Of a stretch of DNA of 51,940 nucleotides, positions 1-11,000 are shown one piece after another. The stretch spans positions 11,446-63,385 of the forward strand of contig NW_014578066.1 in assembly GCF_000485595.1 (NCBI RefSeq), in the 5' to 3' direction. The notes below the pieces were generated by a model. That model saw only the letters and a list, made by a program, of their open reading frames with translations. It was not told the DNA's origin and did not search any database. Numbering within the stretch: the first letter of the stretch is position 1; every line of letters starts with the position of its first letter. The DNA comes from Priapulus caudatus. Taxonomy: Eukaryota; Priapulida; Priapulimorpha; Priapulimorphida; Priapulidae. Position numbers and translations under genes: made by a program.

Positions 1-2
1 TA

Positions 3-48
<46 letters not shown>
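1..48. repeat. (TA)n microsatellite
   Basis: The window opens in an almost pure TA dinucleotide run. It continues off the left edge, so its length is unknown. Confidence 0.9.
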
Positions 49-50
<2 letters not shown>

Positions 51-159
51 GCAGAGCGAAATGTAGCGCTGCATCACCGCTCTGAAATCGCGTGTGAAGC
101 CGACCAGCTGTTGCTGGCAGGGCGCGGATAATTCCCCCACAGCACGGCCTTATCGGCTT

Positions 160-345
160 GTCGCTCCGTCATCGTCATCGTCCCGCGTTATCGTCATCGT
201 TCCCCTGAAGCCCTGCCTTCTGCTGAATCCATGCCTTGAGGGACGATGACGATGGCTGGGCGGCGACGCGGGACGATGACGATGACGGCGACGCGGGACG
301 AGGACGATGACGGCGACGCGGGACGATGACGATGACGGCGACGCG
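160..345. repeat. GACGATGACG-type short tandem repeat
   Basis: Degenerate copies of CGTCATCGT occur first, then GACGATGACGATGACGGCGACGCGG-like blocks in the opposite orientation. The motif therefore appears on both strands within about 190 bases. No coding signal is seen. Confidence 0.7.
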
Positions 346-454
346 GCCCTATCTTATCCCTGCTCCTATCCTATCCCTGTTCGATTGCGATTCGTCCTCT
401 AGCGTTCACGTTTCGTCACATTGCGTTGCACAGCAGCCGCTCGTGAATCTCCCC

Positions 455-835
455 CTCCCCCTGCCTTCCCTGTTCCTATCCTATCCCTGTTCCTATCCTA
501 GCCCTGTTCCAATCTCTGTTCCTATTCTATCCCTGTTCCTATCCTAGCCCTGTTCCTATCTTACCCTGTTCCTATCCAATCTCTGTTCCTATCCTATATA
601 GGAACAGGGCTAAGATAGGAACAGGGCTAGGATAGGAACAGGGCTAGGATAGGAACAGGGCTAGGATAGGAACAGGGCTAGGATATGAACAGGGATAGGA
701 TATGAACAGGGCTAGGATAGGAACAGGGATAGGATAGGAACAGGGCTAGGATAGGAACAGAGATTGGATAGGAACAGGGCTAGGATAGGAACAGGGATAG
801 GATAAGAACAGGGATAGGAGTAGATCACCATGGTA
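455..835. repeat. Minisatellite arranged as a large inverted repeat
   Basis: From about 470 to 595 the unit reads CCTGTTCCTATCCTAT or CCCTGTTCCTATCCTAG. From about 600 to 830 the same unit runs in reverse complement, ATAGGAACAGGGCTAGG. The switch is at a short palindrome, CTATATAG, near 593-600. Open frames across it are low-complexity artefacts. Confidence 0.85.
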
Positions 836-879
836 TGGTGGTTCCGCTAGGATGTGGCGTAGCGCGGCGCAAATACTGC

Positions 880-2000
880 AGACGTGCGACGTACGCAGGA
901 GAAGAAGCTGCCGCGTAGAGGAATATACTGAGCAGAGAAAGATGCTGAGAAGCCGAAGATACCTAGCAGAGGAAGATTCTGTGTAGAAGACGTTGAGCAG
1001 AGAAAGAAGATGTGAAGAGGAAGAAGCTGAGCAGAAAGAGAAGATGCTGTATACAGGAAGATGATGAACGGAAGATGCTGTGAAGATGAAGATTCTGTTA
1101 AGGTGAATATGCTGCACAGAGAGAGATGCTGTATAGAGGAAGATGATGAACAGCTGAGAATACCGCATTAAGGAAGCATGTTATGCAGACGAGAATGTCG
1201 TGCAAAGGAAGATCACCAGTAGAGAAAGATTCTATCAGAGGAAGATTCTATCAAAGGAAGATGTTGTCAGAGGAAGATACTGTCAGAAGATGATTCTATC
1301 AGAGGAAGATACTATTAGAAGATGATTCTATCAGAGTAAGATTCTGACAGAGGAAGATTCTGACATAGGAAGATGCTGACAGAGGAAGATTCTGACAGAG
1401 AAAGATTCGGACAGAGGAAGATACTATCAGAAGATGATTCTATCAGAGGAAGATACTATCAAGAAGATTCTATCAGAGGAAGATACTGACAGAGGAAGAT
1501 TCTGACATAGGAAGATTCTGACATAGGAAGATTCTGACAGAGAAAGATTCGGACAGAGGAAGATACTATCAGAAGATGATTCTATCAGAGGAAGATACTA
1601 TCAGAAGAAGATTCTATCAGAGGAAGATACTATCAAGAAGATTCTATCAGAGGAAGATACTGACAGAGGGAGATTCTGACATAGGAAGATTCTGACATAG
1701 GAAGATTCTGACAGAGAAAGATACTATCAGAAGATGATTCTATCAGAGGAAGATACTATCAGAAGATGATTCTATCAGAGTAAAATTCTGACAGAGGAAG
1801 ATGCTGACAGAGGAAGCTGCTGACAGAGGAAGATGCTGACAGAGAAAGATTCTGACAGAGGGAGATACTGTCAGAGGAAGATTCTGACAGAGGAATATTC
1901 TGACAGAAGAAGATACTGTCAAAGGAAGACGCTGTACAGAGTAAGATGCTGTCAGAAGAGAAGCTGCACAGAGGAAGATCGTATGCAGACGCTGCGTCAC
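880..2000. repeat. GA-rich minisatellite, about 15-bp unit with higher-order structure
   Basis: Degenerate GAAGATGCTG units run from about 880. From about 1190 they become a regular array of AGAGGAAGATTCTGAC-like units with variants (TCTATCAGAG, ATACTATCAGA). A block of roughly 150 bases beginning near 1381 is largely repeated from about 1535, so the array has a second, longer period. Long open frames here are repeat artefacts. Confidence 0.85.
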
Positions 2001-2235
2001 GGGGGAATACGCTGAGTAGGGATAGATGTCAGGGTCAGCGAACGCTGTACAGGGAGATGTACGGAGGCGTGACGAAAGCGAAAGTCACGACAGAGAGAGA
2101 GAGAAAATGCAGCGAGCCGGGGAGGGGGGGGGGTACAGGGGAATATTCGAGCTATGTGCGAACGCTGCTGCGACGACGACGAAGAACATTCATAGCGATC
2201 GAACTCCGCTCGTAAAACTTTCGTAAACACCGCGT

Positions 2236-2306
2236 CGTCGCTGCCTCCACCGCCGCCTCCGCCGCTACCGCCGCCGCCGCCGCCTCCGTCGCTGCCTCCA
2301 CCGCAC
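2236..2306. repeat. CCG/CCT trinucleotide-rich tract
   Basis: Runs of CCGCCGCCTCC and CCGCCGCCGCC make an imperfect trinucleotide repeat. It would read as poly-Gly/Ser or poly-Pro/Ala, but nothing around it looks coding. Confidence 0.75.
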
Positions 2307-2377
2307 GCGTGTATGTACAGTGCTGCTCGCAATCGAATACGGCGCACGCGAGATGACCAAGACGAGATAACCGCCGA

Positions 2378-2648
2378 GATAATCAGTGGAGATAACCAGA
2401 CGAGATAACCAGTAGAGATAACCAATCGAGATAACCAGTCGAGATACCCAGCCGAAACATCCAGCCCAGAGAACCAGCCGAGATAATCAGTAGAGATAAC
2501 CAGCCGAGATAACCAGGAGAGATAACCAGTCGAGATACCCAGCCGAGATAACCAGTAGAGATAGCCAGCAGAGATAACCAGAGAAGAGATAATCAGATGA
2601 GATAACCAGGCGAGATAATCAGACTAGATAATCGCAGAGATAACCAGA
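2378..2648. repeat. 13-bp minisatellite (GAGATAACCAGTC)
   Basis: About twenty head-to-tail 13-base units of the form GAGATAACCAGTC, GAGATAACCAGTA and GAGATACCCAGCC. The last units are degenerate, and the array stops near a single ambiguous base (n) at about 2650. Confidence 0.85.
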
Positions 2649-2649
2649 C

Positions 2650-4204
2650 NACTTTTAATAGAAAACCACTGCACATACATGCATGGCAATGTTTCCTCTC
2701 CATCACACAAACTTGACAAGAAGATGGGTTCGAATTGCCAAAACAAGAAAAGTAAATCTATTTACATATTAGCGACTAGATGTAAACAGTACATACATAG
2801 ACAAGATGAACAGGCAGGTCAGTTAGGAGTCATACAGTTAAAATACTATCAAACCTGGGTCAACAGGTTCAACATACATGTACCAGTAATTTGCATTACC
2901 TCTGACTAGTACCAGTAATTTACCTTCGACTAGGAATGTCCCTTCAGCAGAAAATATATTCCACAGTCAAAATTCACACACTATCTATGTGCCGGCAATG
3001 TAGTAGGCCCCCTAGATAATAGGAAAGACATACTCCTTCAAAACAAAAAGAGCTCCGAGACCCGTTAGATATTGCATTCACAAGTGGTTACCGGTATTAA
3101 CAAAGTATTGCTTAACGATGTTGAATGGTGTGGCACATGACAAATTTTAGGTGGGGAACAGATCATTGTGTACATTACTCAACACAGAACATGCATTTAT
3201 AGTCCATCTTCACCTCTTCTTTTCATATACTATAACTCCTATGCACACATTGTGGAACCATCTGTCACATGCATCACACTGGATCCCAGCCAAATTTGTC
3301 ACTGCACTAAAGCTTCGAAATCAATATCGAGATGTGACAAACGATTCTCATTGTTGTCTGGCATTGCACAAAGAATCTTGTGCCTAATACCATATTTCAG
3401 GTCCATACTTGCAGTGGACAATTGCCTCATTACAAGCAGATTGAAGCATGGTGGAGAAGAGGACTCCTGCATTCTGAAAAGGAGATTTGAACATAAGAAA
3501 ATGGTGACATATGAAGTATATAATCAGTAAGGGGAGCTATTTTACCAATCGAGGTGAGCAGTAATTTAGTTCTAGAGCAATGCAAAACAGTTCTACTGGT
3601 AGACCCATAATGTGGACTTCCCAGATTTTGGAATTGGCGATTACTCATTGAAATTTTCACTGCATTTACGCATTTTAACCCCCCCCCCCGCCTCGATCTT
3701 TCCACGACCTGATATAGAAGTGCTATTCGAGCCATGCAGAAACAAATCTCCCACCACTGTCTCCGTCTGTTTGCTTGTTGCTTGGGTATCGTCAACGTGA
3801 TGGTGTCCATCTCTCTGGTTGTTCCACGAGGCAAGCCATGAGACAACCTATAAAGAGAAGAAACGGCACAAAAACTTATTTAGAAGGTAAAAAAATTCAC
3901 TGAGAAAATTCTTCAGGACTTTGGCCAACCTTACTCCTATAAATTTCTAAGACGGCTTAATAACATTGATTTGGTGATAGACGCACCACATGATCGCAAA
4001 ATTGTCTCACCTNCCTGAAGGCTTCGAACAAAATGGAATATCACAAACAATCTCATTGTTGTCCTTGGCATTGAAAAGAATCTTGCCTAATACATATTTG
4101 CGGAACATCTTGCAGTGTAATTGCCTCATTACACAGATTGGAACACGGTGGAGAAGAGACTGCATTCTGAAAAGGAGTTTGAGCATGAGAAAATGGTGCA
4201 CATA
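2650..4204. other. Unrecognised region with an old internal duplication
   Basis: No gene is recognised. The segment near 3290-3515 resembles 4005-4204: both share pieces such as TCTCATTGTTGTC, AATTGCCTCATTACA and ATTCTGAAAAGGAG in the same order, with many indels. The second copy ends where the transposon at 4205 begins. There is a single n at 4013. Confidence 0.5.
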
Positions 4205-4230
4205 TGTGACCGGTGATAGCAAAATCAGTC
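4205..4230 (+). repeat. Left TIR of outer transposon
   Basis: Exact inverted match, 26 of 26, to 16381-16406. It begins TGTGACCGGTGATAGC. Confidence 0.88.
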
Positions 4231-4717
4231 GGAAGTCGCACAAGTTCATTTCGCGTAATAGCCCATTGAAGGCATTAACACTAAAAATATCTATTTCTAA
4301 TGTACACATTATTATTATACTTTAGAATGTTTTCTAACACCTAGTGTGGTCAATTCCATCAAATCAAGATTTAAAAGCATTTAAATTTGTGATTTAAATA
4401 GAACTATTATGTTAAATTAAGCCGAAAAAGTTGAAACAAAGCCCTTTTTTCTATCGCGCAATGATCCACCATTTCTCAGCCGATTTCCCTGATTTTCACA
4501 TCTACATTTAGATCAGCCTTGGGCGGAGCTGCGTATTAATACAGGTTTAGTGTATGACGTCGTCTTTGACCAATTAAATGCTCTAAAAGACCTGTAAACA
4601 TAGTTCCTTTGTTGCTATACGTCACGTCATTTTTAGTAAAAGCGCTTCCGTGATTGGCTGAAGTCACGCTCATGTTCGAAAGCGATCGTAAACAAAGGAA
4701 TTATAAAAATTGTCGCG
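4231..4717 (+). promoter_or_regulatory. Putative promoter/leader of the outer element, separated from its gene
   Basis: This 5' portion of the outer element contains ACGTCA-type sites near 4555 and 4620. If the inner insertion is removed, it abuts the leader at 13614 and the ORF starting at 13663. It was probably the promoter and 5' leader of that ORF. This is inferred from position; no start site can be seen. Confidence 0.4.
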
Positions 4718-4721
4718 TTAA

Positions 4722-4921
4722 AGAGGACCTGCAATATCTATTTTTATGCGATTATATCTAATAATTTTGGTATATGTTGGGGAGAAATGTCTATATTTCA
4801 CGATAGCATGCATAATTCATCTGTAACACGGTCAGCTGGCTCACTATTACACATTTCCGAAGATTGCGTTTGAAAACGGCGCCGAATTTCCCAGCGGCGG
4901 ATGTGACGTCATTTGAAGAAC
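4722..4921 (+). repeat. Left long inverted terminus of the TTAA element
   Basis: The outermost 18 bases match the right end at 16 positions. The innermost 18 bases (4904-4921, TGACGTCATTTGAAGAAC) match it perfectly. The middle is alignable but diverged (for example CATAATT...). The passenger start codon follows immediately. Confidence 0.75.
4904..4911. promoter_or_regulatory. CRE-like palindrome TGACGTCA in the left terminus
   Basis: A perfect cAMP-response-element palindrome lies 11 bases before the ATG at 4922. The same palindrome is in the right terminus at 13420-13427, upstream of the transposase. A promoter role is inferred from paired conservation. Confidence 0.5.
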
Positions 4922-7216
4922 ATGTCTGACACGAACGTAGAAAGTAACATAGCGCAGAGCGATTTTTTGACAGAATCAGCAAGTGAAAGTCATGATAATG
5001 AAGATATTGAGTTCTCTGAGACTGGTGAAGCTAGTATGGAAGGAGAAGTAGTGATTGGCCCACATATGTATGAGCCAGATGCATCGGATGAGGAAGTAAA
5101 CGACGTCGCAGGAAACGTTGAAATAGTGACTAGTGTGAGACTAAACGTCGATTGCCTGAGTGAATGGTAAGCATAATTTTTACATGTTTAGTGAATTACT
5201 GAGAAGTTTTCAGAAGAATGATAGCCTAATGTACCTGTAGTACTGAAACTATAATACTTTTGTAGTGACTACTCAGTAACTGACTAGTAGCATGCCCTAC
5301 TAGTGGCAAACTGTTAGTTACACCTCGCTGTACAATCGTAACAATGGCGATGACTCCAGCTTGTTGACGTGTCACGTTGTCATGTGCAAGCTAGATCAAA
5401 AAGCCGTCGGTCAGCGGTGGGTGTGTACTAGTCTAACTTGTCTTGTGGCCGTTGTTAAGCTATAGTATGGGCTCAAGTCTGAAGTATTATTTATGCACCC
5501 TCTATATTTAGTTATTGCAAATTAGCAGTTGTAATGTTTAGCTGTTAATTTATAGTTTCTATTATTCAAGCGGCACACGTTGCTCAAATGTACATTTCGT
5601 AGCGCCCTTTGCTTAGTCTACATATCTGCTGTACTCGTCTATCTACCTACTGTTGCTGAGAGGGTCTATGTCCCCGGGACTGCCGGAACGTACACTGGTA
5701 CTATTAATATGCCGAACCGTACCTCGTCTACTCCACTAACGAGTCTAGGGAGTCGCTAGGCCTACTCCCTAATCGAACCCTAACCCTAATCCTAACCTAA
5801 CCTAACCCGACCAGGCTGTGTGACTAACGTCAATACACCTAGCAAAATCTAACCTAGCATACCGTTTCTTGGAGCTAACCCTAACCAATATCAAATAGTG
5901 ACCAGGGTACGTTCCGGTAGTGACGACGTCGTAAGCCCGAGGGTACGTTCCGGCAGTACCCTGGGTGGACATAGACCCTATGAGCCCTACTGTTGATGTT
6001 ACTACTATAAAAACGTGGTGCTTAAAATAAAATGAAGCACATCTGGCCAATATGAATATTTTGGAAGTCTTAAATAACAATTCTCAAACCACCATCAACC
6101 CTGTTTTTGTAGAGTTCTGTCTAGAAACAATTTTTCATTGTATGTAAATTTTCTGTAAACATAAGGAACCAGTAATCTATATAGCTATTGGAAACGATAA
6201 AGCATTATCAATATGAACTATAAATTATTATAATGTGCAATGCATTGCATGCATAAAAAATTGCATGTACGTGTTACACATATAAAGTACCAAGCATGTG
6301 TAAGCAAGTAACTAAAACATGTGTAAAACTACATGTATACACAGGCTTGATTTGCAGTCTTAAATAAGACTAGGTGTCGGTAAACTATTTCTGAAACAAT
6401 GCTTACTTACCTTGTCTGTGATCACACAATACACTATATGCATCGCGATTATGAAAAAATAGTACATTGTCAAGATATTACCTGGAGGAGCTAGAAACAG
6501 TAGTGCCTAAACAACGCTTTGTGTAACACCAATAGGTGTTACTTTTAGGCTACAAAATAGCATCGACAAAATAACTGGTTTTCAGAGAAAAAATCGCAGA
6601 AATAAAAAAAGTTGTTATAATGGAAGACAAAGTTGTGTCGTTCACGTAGAAAAGATACTCCGATATGTGCTATACAGACAGCATGTGCATACCGGTATCG
6701 AGTACGCTTTCGAAAATTGATAGGTACCAGTAAATCAGTATACCAATGCTACCGATTTGATATTTTAATAACACCATATCTTGTTTTTAACAGGTGTGTT
6801 TGCTTCAACTGCCAAACAATGACCACGGCAAGAAAATGTGTGTGCTGCGCAGAAATCCCAGAGGTGGTTGCTAAAATAGCAGAAGCTCAGATGACAAATG
6901 TAAAATGCATCACGGATCACCCTGGTATGCAAGTCGTGTGCCTTGACCCATGGGCCTGCAGGTTGCATGGTTTGCCTATCGACAGCAATACCGCGGTAAT
7001 GCATTTGAGGGACCTATGCATGCAAAGTACCGCCACATTGCATACCGACAGCTAGTTCATTGGTGCTTTGGATACTTGGGGAGAGACACTATGGTGGTTT
7101 TACCAGCATGTGCCATATCTTGTATCCGCGCGCACTTTCCACCACCAGACGAGAAGCCATGCCTTTTCAAGGGATTCCAGCCAGCAGCACACCAGCACTT
7201 ACCACACCTGAACTAG
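4922..7216 (+). CDS. P2X7 receptor C-terminal (ballast) domain protein, two exons
   Basis: Exon 1 is 4922-5166, ending at the donor G|GTAAGC. Exon 2 is 6794-7216, after TTTTTAACAG. Joining them completes a Trp codon and gives WCVCFNCQTM, followed by a CVCCAEIPEV segment: the cysteine pattern of the P2RX7_C zinc-binding domain (PF20478). Later family-like stretches include MQVVCLDPW, AYRQLVHWCFGYLGRD and a C-terminal IRAHFP. In P2X7 receptors this domain binds zinc and guanine nucleotides; here it stands alone after an acidic N-terminus of about 80 residues, with no receptor or membrane part. Expected size is about 222 residues. Near 6945-6960 the frame shifts by one base after CLDPW, either a real lesion or a read error. 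The role in the transposon is unknown. Confidence 0.8.
5661..5979. mobile_element. MITE-like element in intron 1 of the P2RX7_C gene
   Basis: The left end AGGGTCTATGTCC...CTGCCGGAACGTAC is mirrored at the right end, reverse-complemented from 5979 back to about 5943, with small indels. TGAG precedes the left end (5657-5660) and follows the right end (5981-5984), a possible 4-bp target duplication. It has no coding capacity. A near-duplicate GGTACGTTCCGG occurs twice near the right end. Confidence 0.65.
5767..5808 (-). repeat. Telomere-like CCCTAA tract inside the MITE
   Basis: CCCTAA, CCTAA and variants repeat for about 40 bases. The reverse strand reads TTAGGG-like, the animal telomere motif. 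It lies inside the inverted-repeat element, so it is interstitial rather than a chromosome end. Confidence 0.7.
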
Positions 7217-7322
7217 TACACACCCACCGCTGACCGACGGATTTTGGATCTAGCTTCAACATGACAACGACAACAAGCTTGAGTCAATCACCATTGTACA
7301 GCAAAGTGTAGCTAACAGTTTG
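6318..7322 (+). repeat. 1-kb segment with a decayed second copy at 49.9-50.85 kb
   Basis: From ACATGTGTAAAACTACATG to GTAGCTAACAGTTTG this segment, covering the end of intron 1, exon 2 and some 3' sequence, is repeated in direct orientation at about 49899-50851. The copies differ by many single-base indels and substitutions. Confidence 0.88.
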
Positions 7323-7619
7323 GGTATTTATATTCACAGAAACGTAACTAACTGTCGTTTGGCAATATGTATTGCAATCACATGCACTAATTCACAGCCA
7401 AAAAACTTTTGCACTAAGCATTACATTTATTCCTTTAATCTCCAGATCATTACCCATTTTTTAATGAACAACTGTTGTGACAGAATTGTGATGAAATTTG
7501 CAAGTAAAAGTAACACAACGTTAACAACATTGTTTTGTTATTATTTTAATATTTGTAAAAACAGTATAAGCACAAATAACAGGATCAAACGTAATAATTG
7601 CACAAGTTACATGACTTCC

Positions 7620-7980
7620 GGATCAATAGTAATAGCATAATTTTAGAACTTTCTCGGATCAAACATGATAGCATAAATTTTAAGACGTCCCGGATCAAAA
7701 GTAATAGCATAATTTTAGAACTTTCCCGGATCAAACATCATAGCATAAATTTTAAGACGTCCCGGTTGAAAAGTAATAGCATAATTTTAGAACTTTCCCG
7801 GATCAAACATAGCATAAATTTTAAGACGTCCCGGATCAAAAGTAATAGCATATTTCTAGGACTTTCCCGGATTAAAAGTGTTAACATAAATTTTAAGATG
7901 TCCCGAAATAAAATGTAACAGCATAATATCAGTACTTTCCAGGACCGAATATAATAGTAGCATAATTCTTGGATTTCCCC
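7620..7980. repeat. Tandem repeat, about five units of 69-72 bp
   Basis: Each unit has two related halves of about 36 bases, of the form CGGATCAAAAGTAATAGCAT... and CGGATCAAACATGATAGCAT..., both ending in a TCCCGG-like step. The last unit is degenerate. The array lies between the 3' ends of the two convergent genes of the TTAA element. Confidence 0.85.
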
Positions 7981-8008
7981 TGTCCATGTCTTATAATTGC
8001 ACAGTCCC

Positions 8009-11000
8009 CTACATATCTGTGGGTTTAAATCGTTTTTTTTGTTGCTTAATGATGTCTATTTTATCTGGCTTAGCATATTCTGCAGCAAGTGGCGGAGGCT
8101 CTTGGGGGATGCTCCGTTTCAGAGTGGCCAGTTCATGATACACCATTTGAAAGCACTTTTCAACATAACCTGGAAACAGGCAAACGTGTGCAAAACTGTG
8201 TTAAAAAAACACAAAGTTAGACTAAATCGGAAAAAAGCTTTATTGTGCGTGTGTCTGTAACATATAATCCATGAAGTAAACATTGTGTAAGAAAAAGATA
8301 CTATGGCTATTTATCTATGCTGACAACTGCAAAATAATCACTGTGTACATACATACCATATGTTTCTTTGACTCTAACAGGGCGCAGAGAGTATCCCCAG
8401 ACTTGTATTTCGGGAACGCAACTTTGTACCTGTGTTCGCCTTCTTTCGTTGTTGCTGTTGGCCGGCCTGCATTTTCGTTGTAATGCAGCGCAGCAAGAGT
8501 GATTCTACAAATGCAAATGATCGATGCTTTGAAGCAACCTAAAAAGTACACTGATCTGGTTTCATCACTTAGTGATCTGAAAATAGTTCGTTTTGAGATG
8601 TTTGCTCATAGAACATTTCGTTCTTAACAAGAGCAGTCATAAATTGTAATCACCTGCTAACCATTCCTGTGTGTGAGAACTTGTACATTTTGGGGGCAAA
8701 CTGGTTAACCAGGCTGTGGTAGGATTCGACCCCACTGGTCTGGCCAATAGACGACATCTTCATGATGTCATTTATGAACATCGTTTTTGTAATTGGGTCC
8801 ACCAGCTGTTCACATGCTTCACTTCCTTTAAAAAAACATATTAGGGTATGGCTTTGTAATTAGGTGATGAGGTACGGTATGAGAGTATGGTGTAACCGAA
8901 AAGGACGAATCAAGTTTTTATATCAACAATTCCAACAAGATTGGCACAAAACGCAACAATTAGGGTATTTTTATTTATGTAGTAGGTAACACCTGACAGC
9001 AGGTTTGCTGGATGAAGGGTGGACAGGTGGTGGTTAATAAGAGCAGTGTTCACTCATTCACATTCCTGCCAAATCAATTAGTCGTAAAAGTAGGTAATTT
9101 GATACTCATCCAGAGACCAAACGGGGATGATGTTACCATAATATAAAAAAATGGGTAATTCCAATCTGTTTTGTTATCAGTGAACAACAGCAGAAGAACA
9201 CGATATACATTGTTTTCCGTATTTATGGTTACTGACCTGGTTTAAGCCATTTCTTCTGCTTGGTGAGTGGAGGATGTGAGCACTTGTCATGTCTGTTTTG
9301 GATGTGGTCGACACAGGCCAGCCATTTCTCTTTAATTTCCTCCCCATCTTTTGAGGATAGGGCACACCAGTATAGATGGCATTTCAAGCTCTGAATCCAG
9401 TCCTTAATAGCCCCAAGATTCTGTCTCCTGGATAGCGCTTCCATTTTTTTGGTCATTCCTTCGCACACAAAATAAACAGTGATTAACTGTAGAAATTAAC
9501 TATTTAAGTAGGGAGTCCGTACCCTCAAAAAGAGAGAGTCCGCAGCAAAATGAGGGAGTCTGCAATCTAAAGTTCAAAACTAAAATATTAACAATAACGC
9601 GTTCGACATTGCAGGACATTTGCGGTGCACGTCTGCTAAATTTTCTTGGGGACATTTGCTGGAAAAATACGATAATTCCGCGAGGCAATGCTGTGGAACG
9701 AACTAGTTAGTGCATATAGCAGAATTTTCAGGGAGTCACACGGACTCCTGAATATGTAAAATCAGGGAGTCCGAAAATAAATTATTTGACTCCGGACTCC
9801 CGTTAGTTCCGCACCCTGTAGCGGATTTGCTATAGCAGATGAGAAATAAATAGGTTTAACCGGTCCACCTATTTACAAAATTGTCACTCCTACTCTCTAA
9901 ACAATAATATATATTGTAACAAACCTAACTGTTGCTTTTACCTTTAACAATGTGCCAGCAGTCAAAGCAATGTTTGATGGCCCAGTTTTCTCGTACCCAC
10001 TTGGCAATTTGTCTGTGCCTGTCGCTTATAAATGCAGTGGTGTTGAATGCAGATAATTCCTGCCGACATCGCTTCAGACCTTCTAATTCCATGTGGTAAC
10101 TGCCTTTGGTCTCATTGCTCTGAAAAGAGCAAATTAACCAGAACAGTTCAAGTTATAAACCAAATTGCTGAAGCACGAAGTAATACGTAGATGAATCTCA
10201 CAAGACAAAATTTACCAAATATACTCAAAAATATTTGCTCAACAAAGATTTGCCAAAAAATAATGAAGTGTCGAAGTGATCAGAAACTTAAATTTTCTTT
10301 GTACGGATGTTTTCAGATTTTGAGCGGATCTGTTGGTTTATGAAATAACAAATCTGTATGGAGACCTGAAACTCGGGTCACTGCAGCCCTGTAAACGCGT
10401 TAGCGATGTGCTGCAGCCGCTGGCTGGTTCGGTGGATCGTTACAGCCCTACAAATTAGACTAGTAAGTGACACAGCTATTCAAACAAAATATGTGCAAAT
10501 TTGATAAATCAATTACCTGGACTAACTGCAATGACAAGATCTTATTGGTGCCAACTTCTAGGAGACAGTAACTTCCAAATTTTGCTGAATGTCCCATAGA
10601 GTCACATCTCGCATCTCCAGCCAAGGTTAAGTCCTTTCCTTCGAGTTTTGCAAACAGTTTTTCCTGACTTGCCTTCCATGTTTTTGATACAGCATTATGC
10701 AGGTAGTGGCGCTGGTGGTGAAAGAATGTCCGGGCTGCGTGGCATTGGATGTTGAGTAATCTGAAAAATGATCAATTCAAGAGTTATGTGGTAATAAGAC
10801 TTTCAACTCAACTATAACTTTGTCAGCTTGACCTTCTTCATTCATCTGAGTGATATTTTGCCCCATGTTGTTCACATATGAAAGTTACACGTATATATAG
10901 AATTCTTCGTTATAAAAAAATACTTGATAATCTTTCATGTACACGTAGAGTACACATTCCTTGACTTTATATATCAAATAATGGTATGAACTACGTGGTT

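Noticed and set aside
746..2425. Several long open frames on both strands
   Set aside because: They lie wholly in minisatellites and trinucleotide runs; the translations are periodic and mirror the repeat.
2727..2742. GGTTCGAATTGCC, a tRNA B-box-like string
   Set aside because: No acceptor stem, D arm or anticodon arm can be drawn around it.
4913..4921. Upstream TTG as start of the P2RX7_C gene
   Set aside because: ATG at 4922 directly follows the conserved terminus. A TTG start would be unusual in an animal gene.
5767..5808. Possible chromosome end because of the CCCTAA repeats
   Set aside because: The tract is about 40 bases, degenerate, and enclosed in a MITE-like inverted repeat inside an intron.
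7597..7918. 106-codon frame with repeated SIILELSRIKH
   Set aside because: It is a translation of the 70-bp tandem repeat in the 3' region, with no splice or start support.
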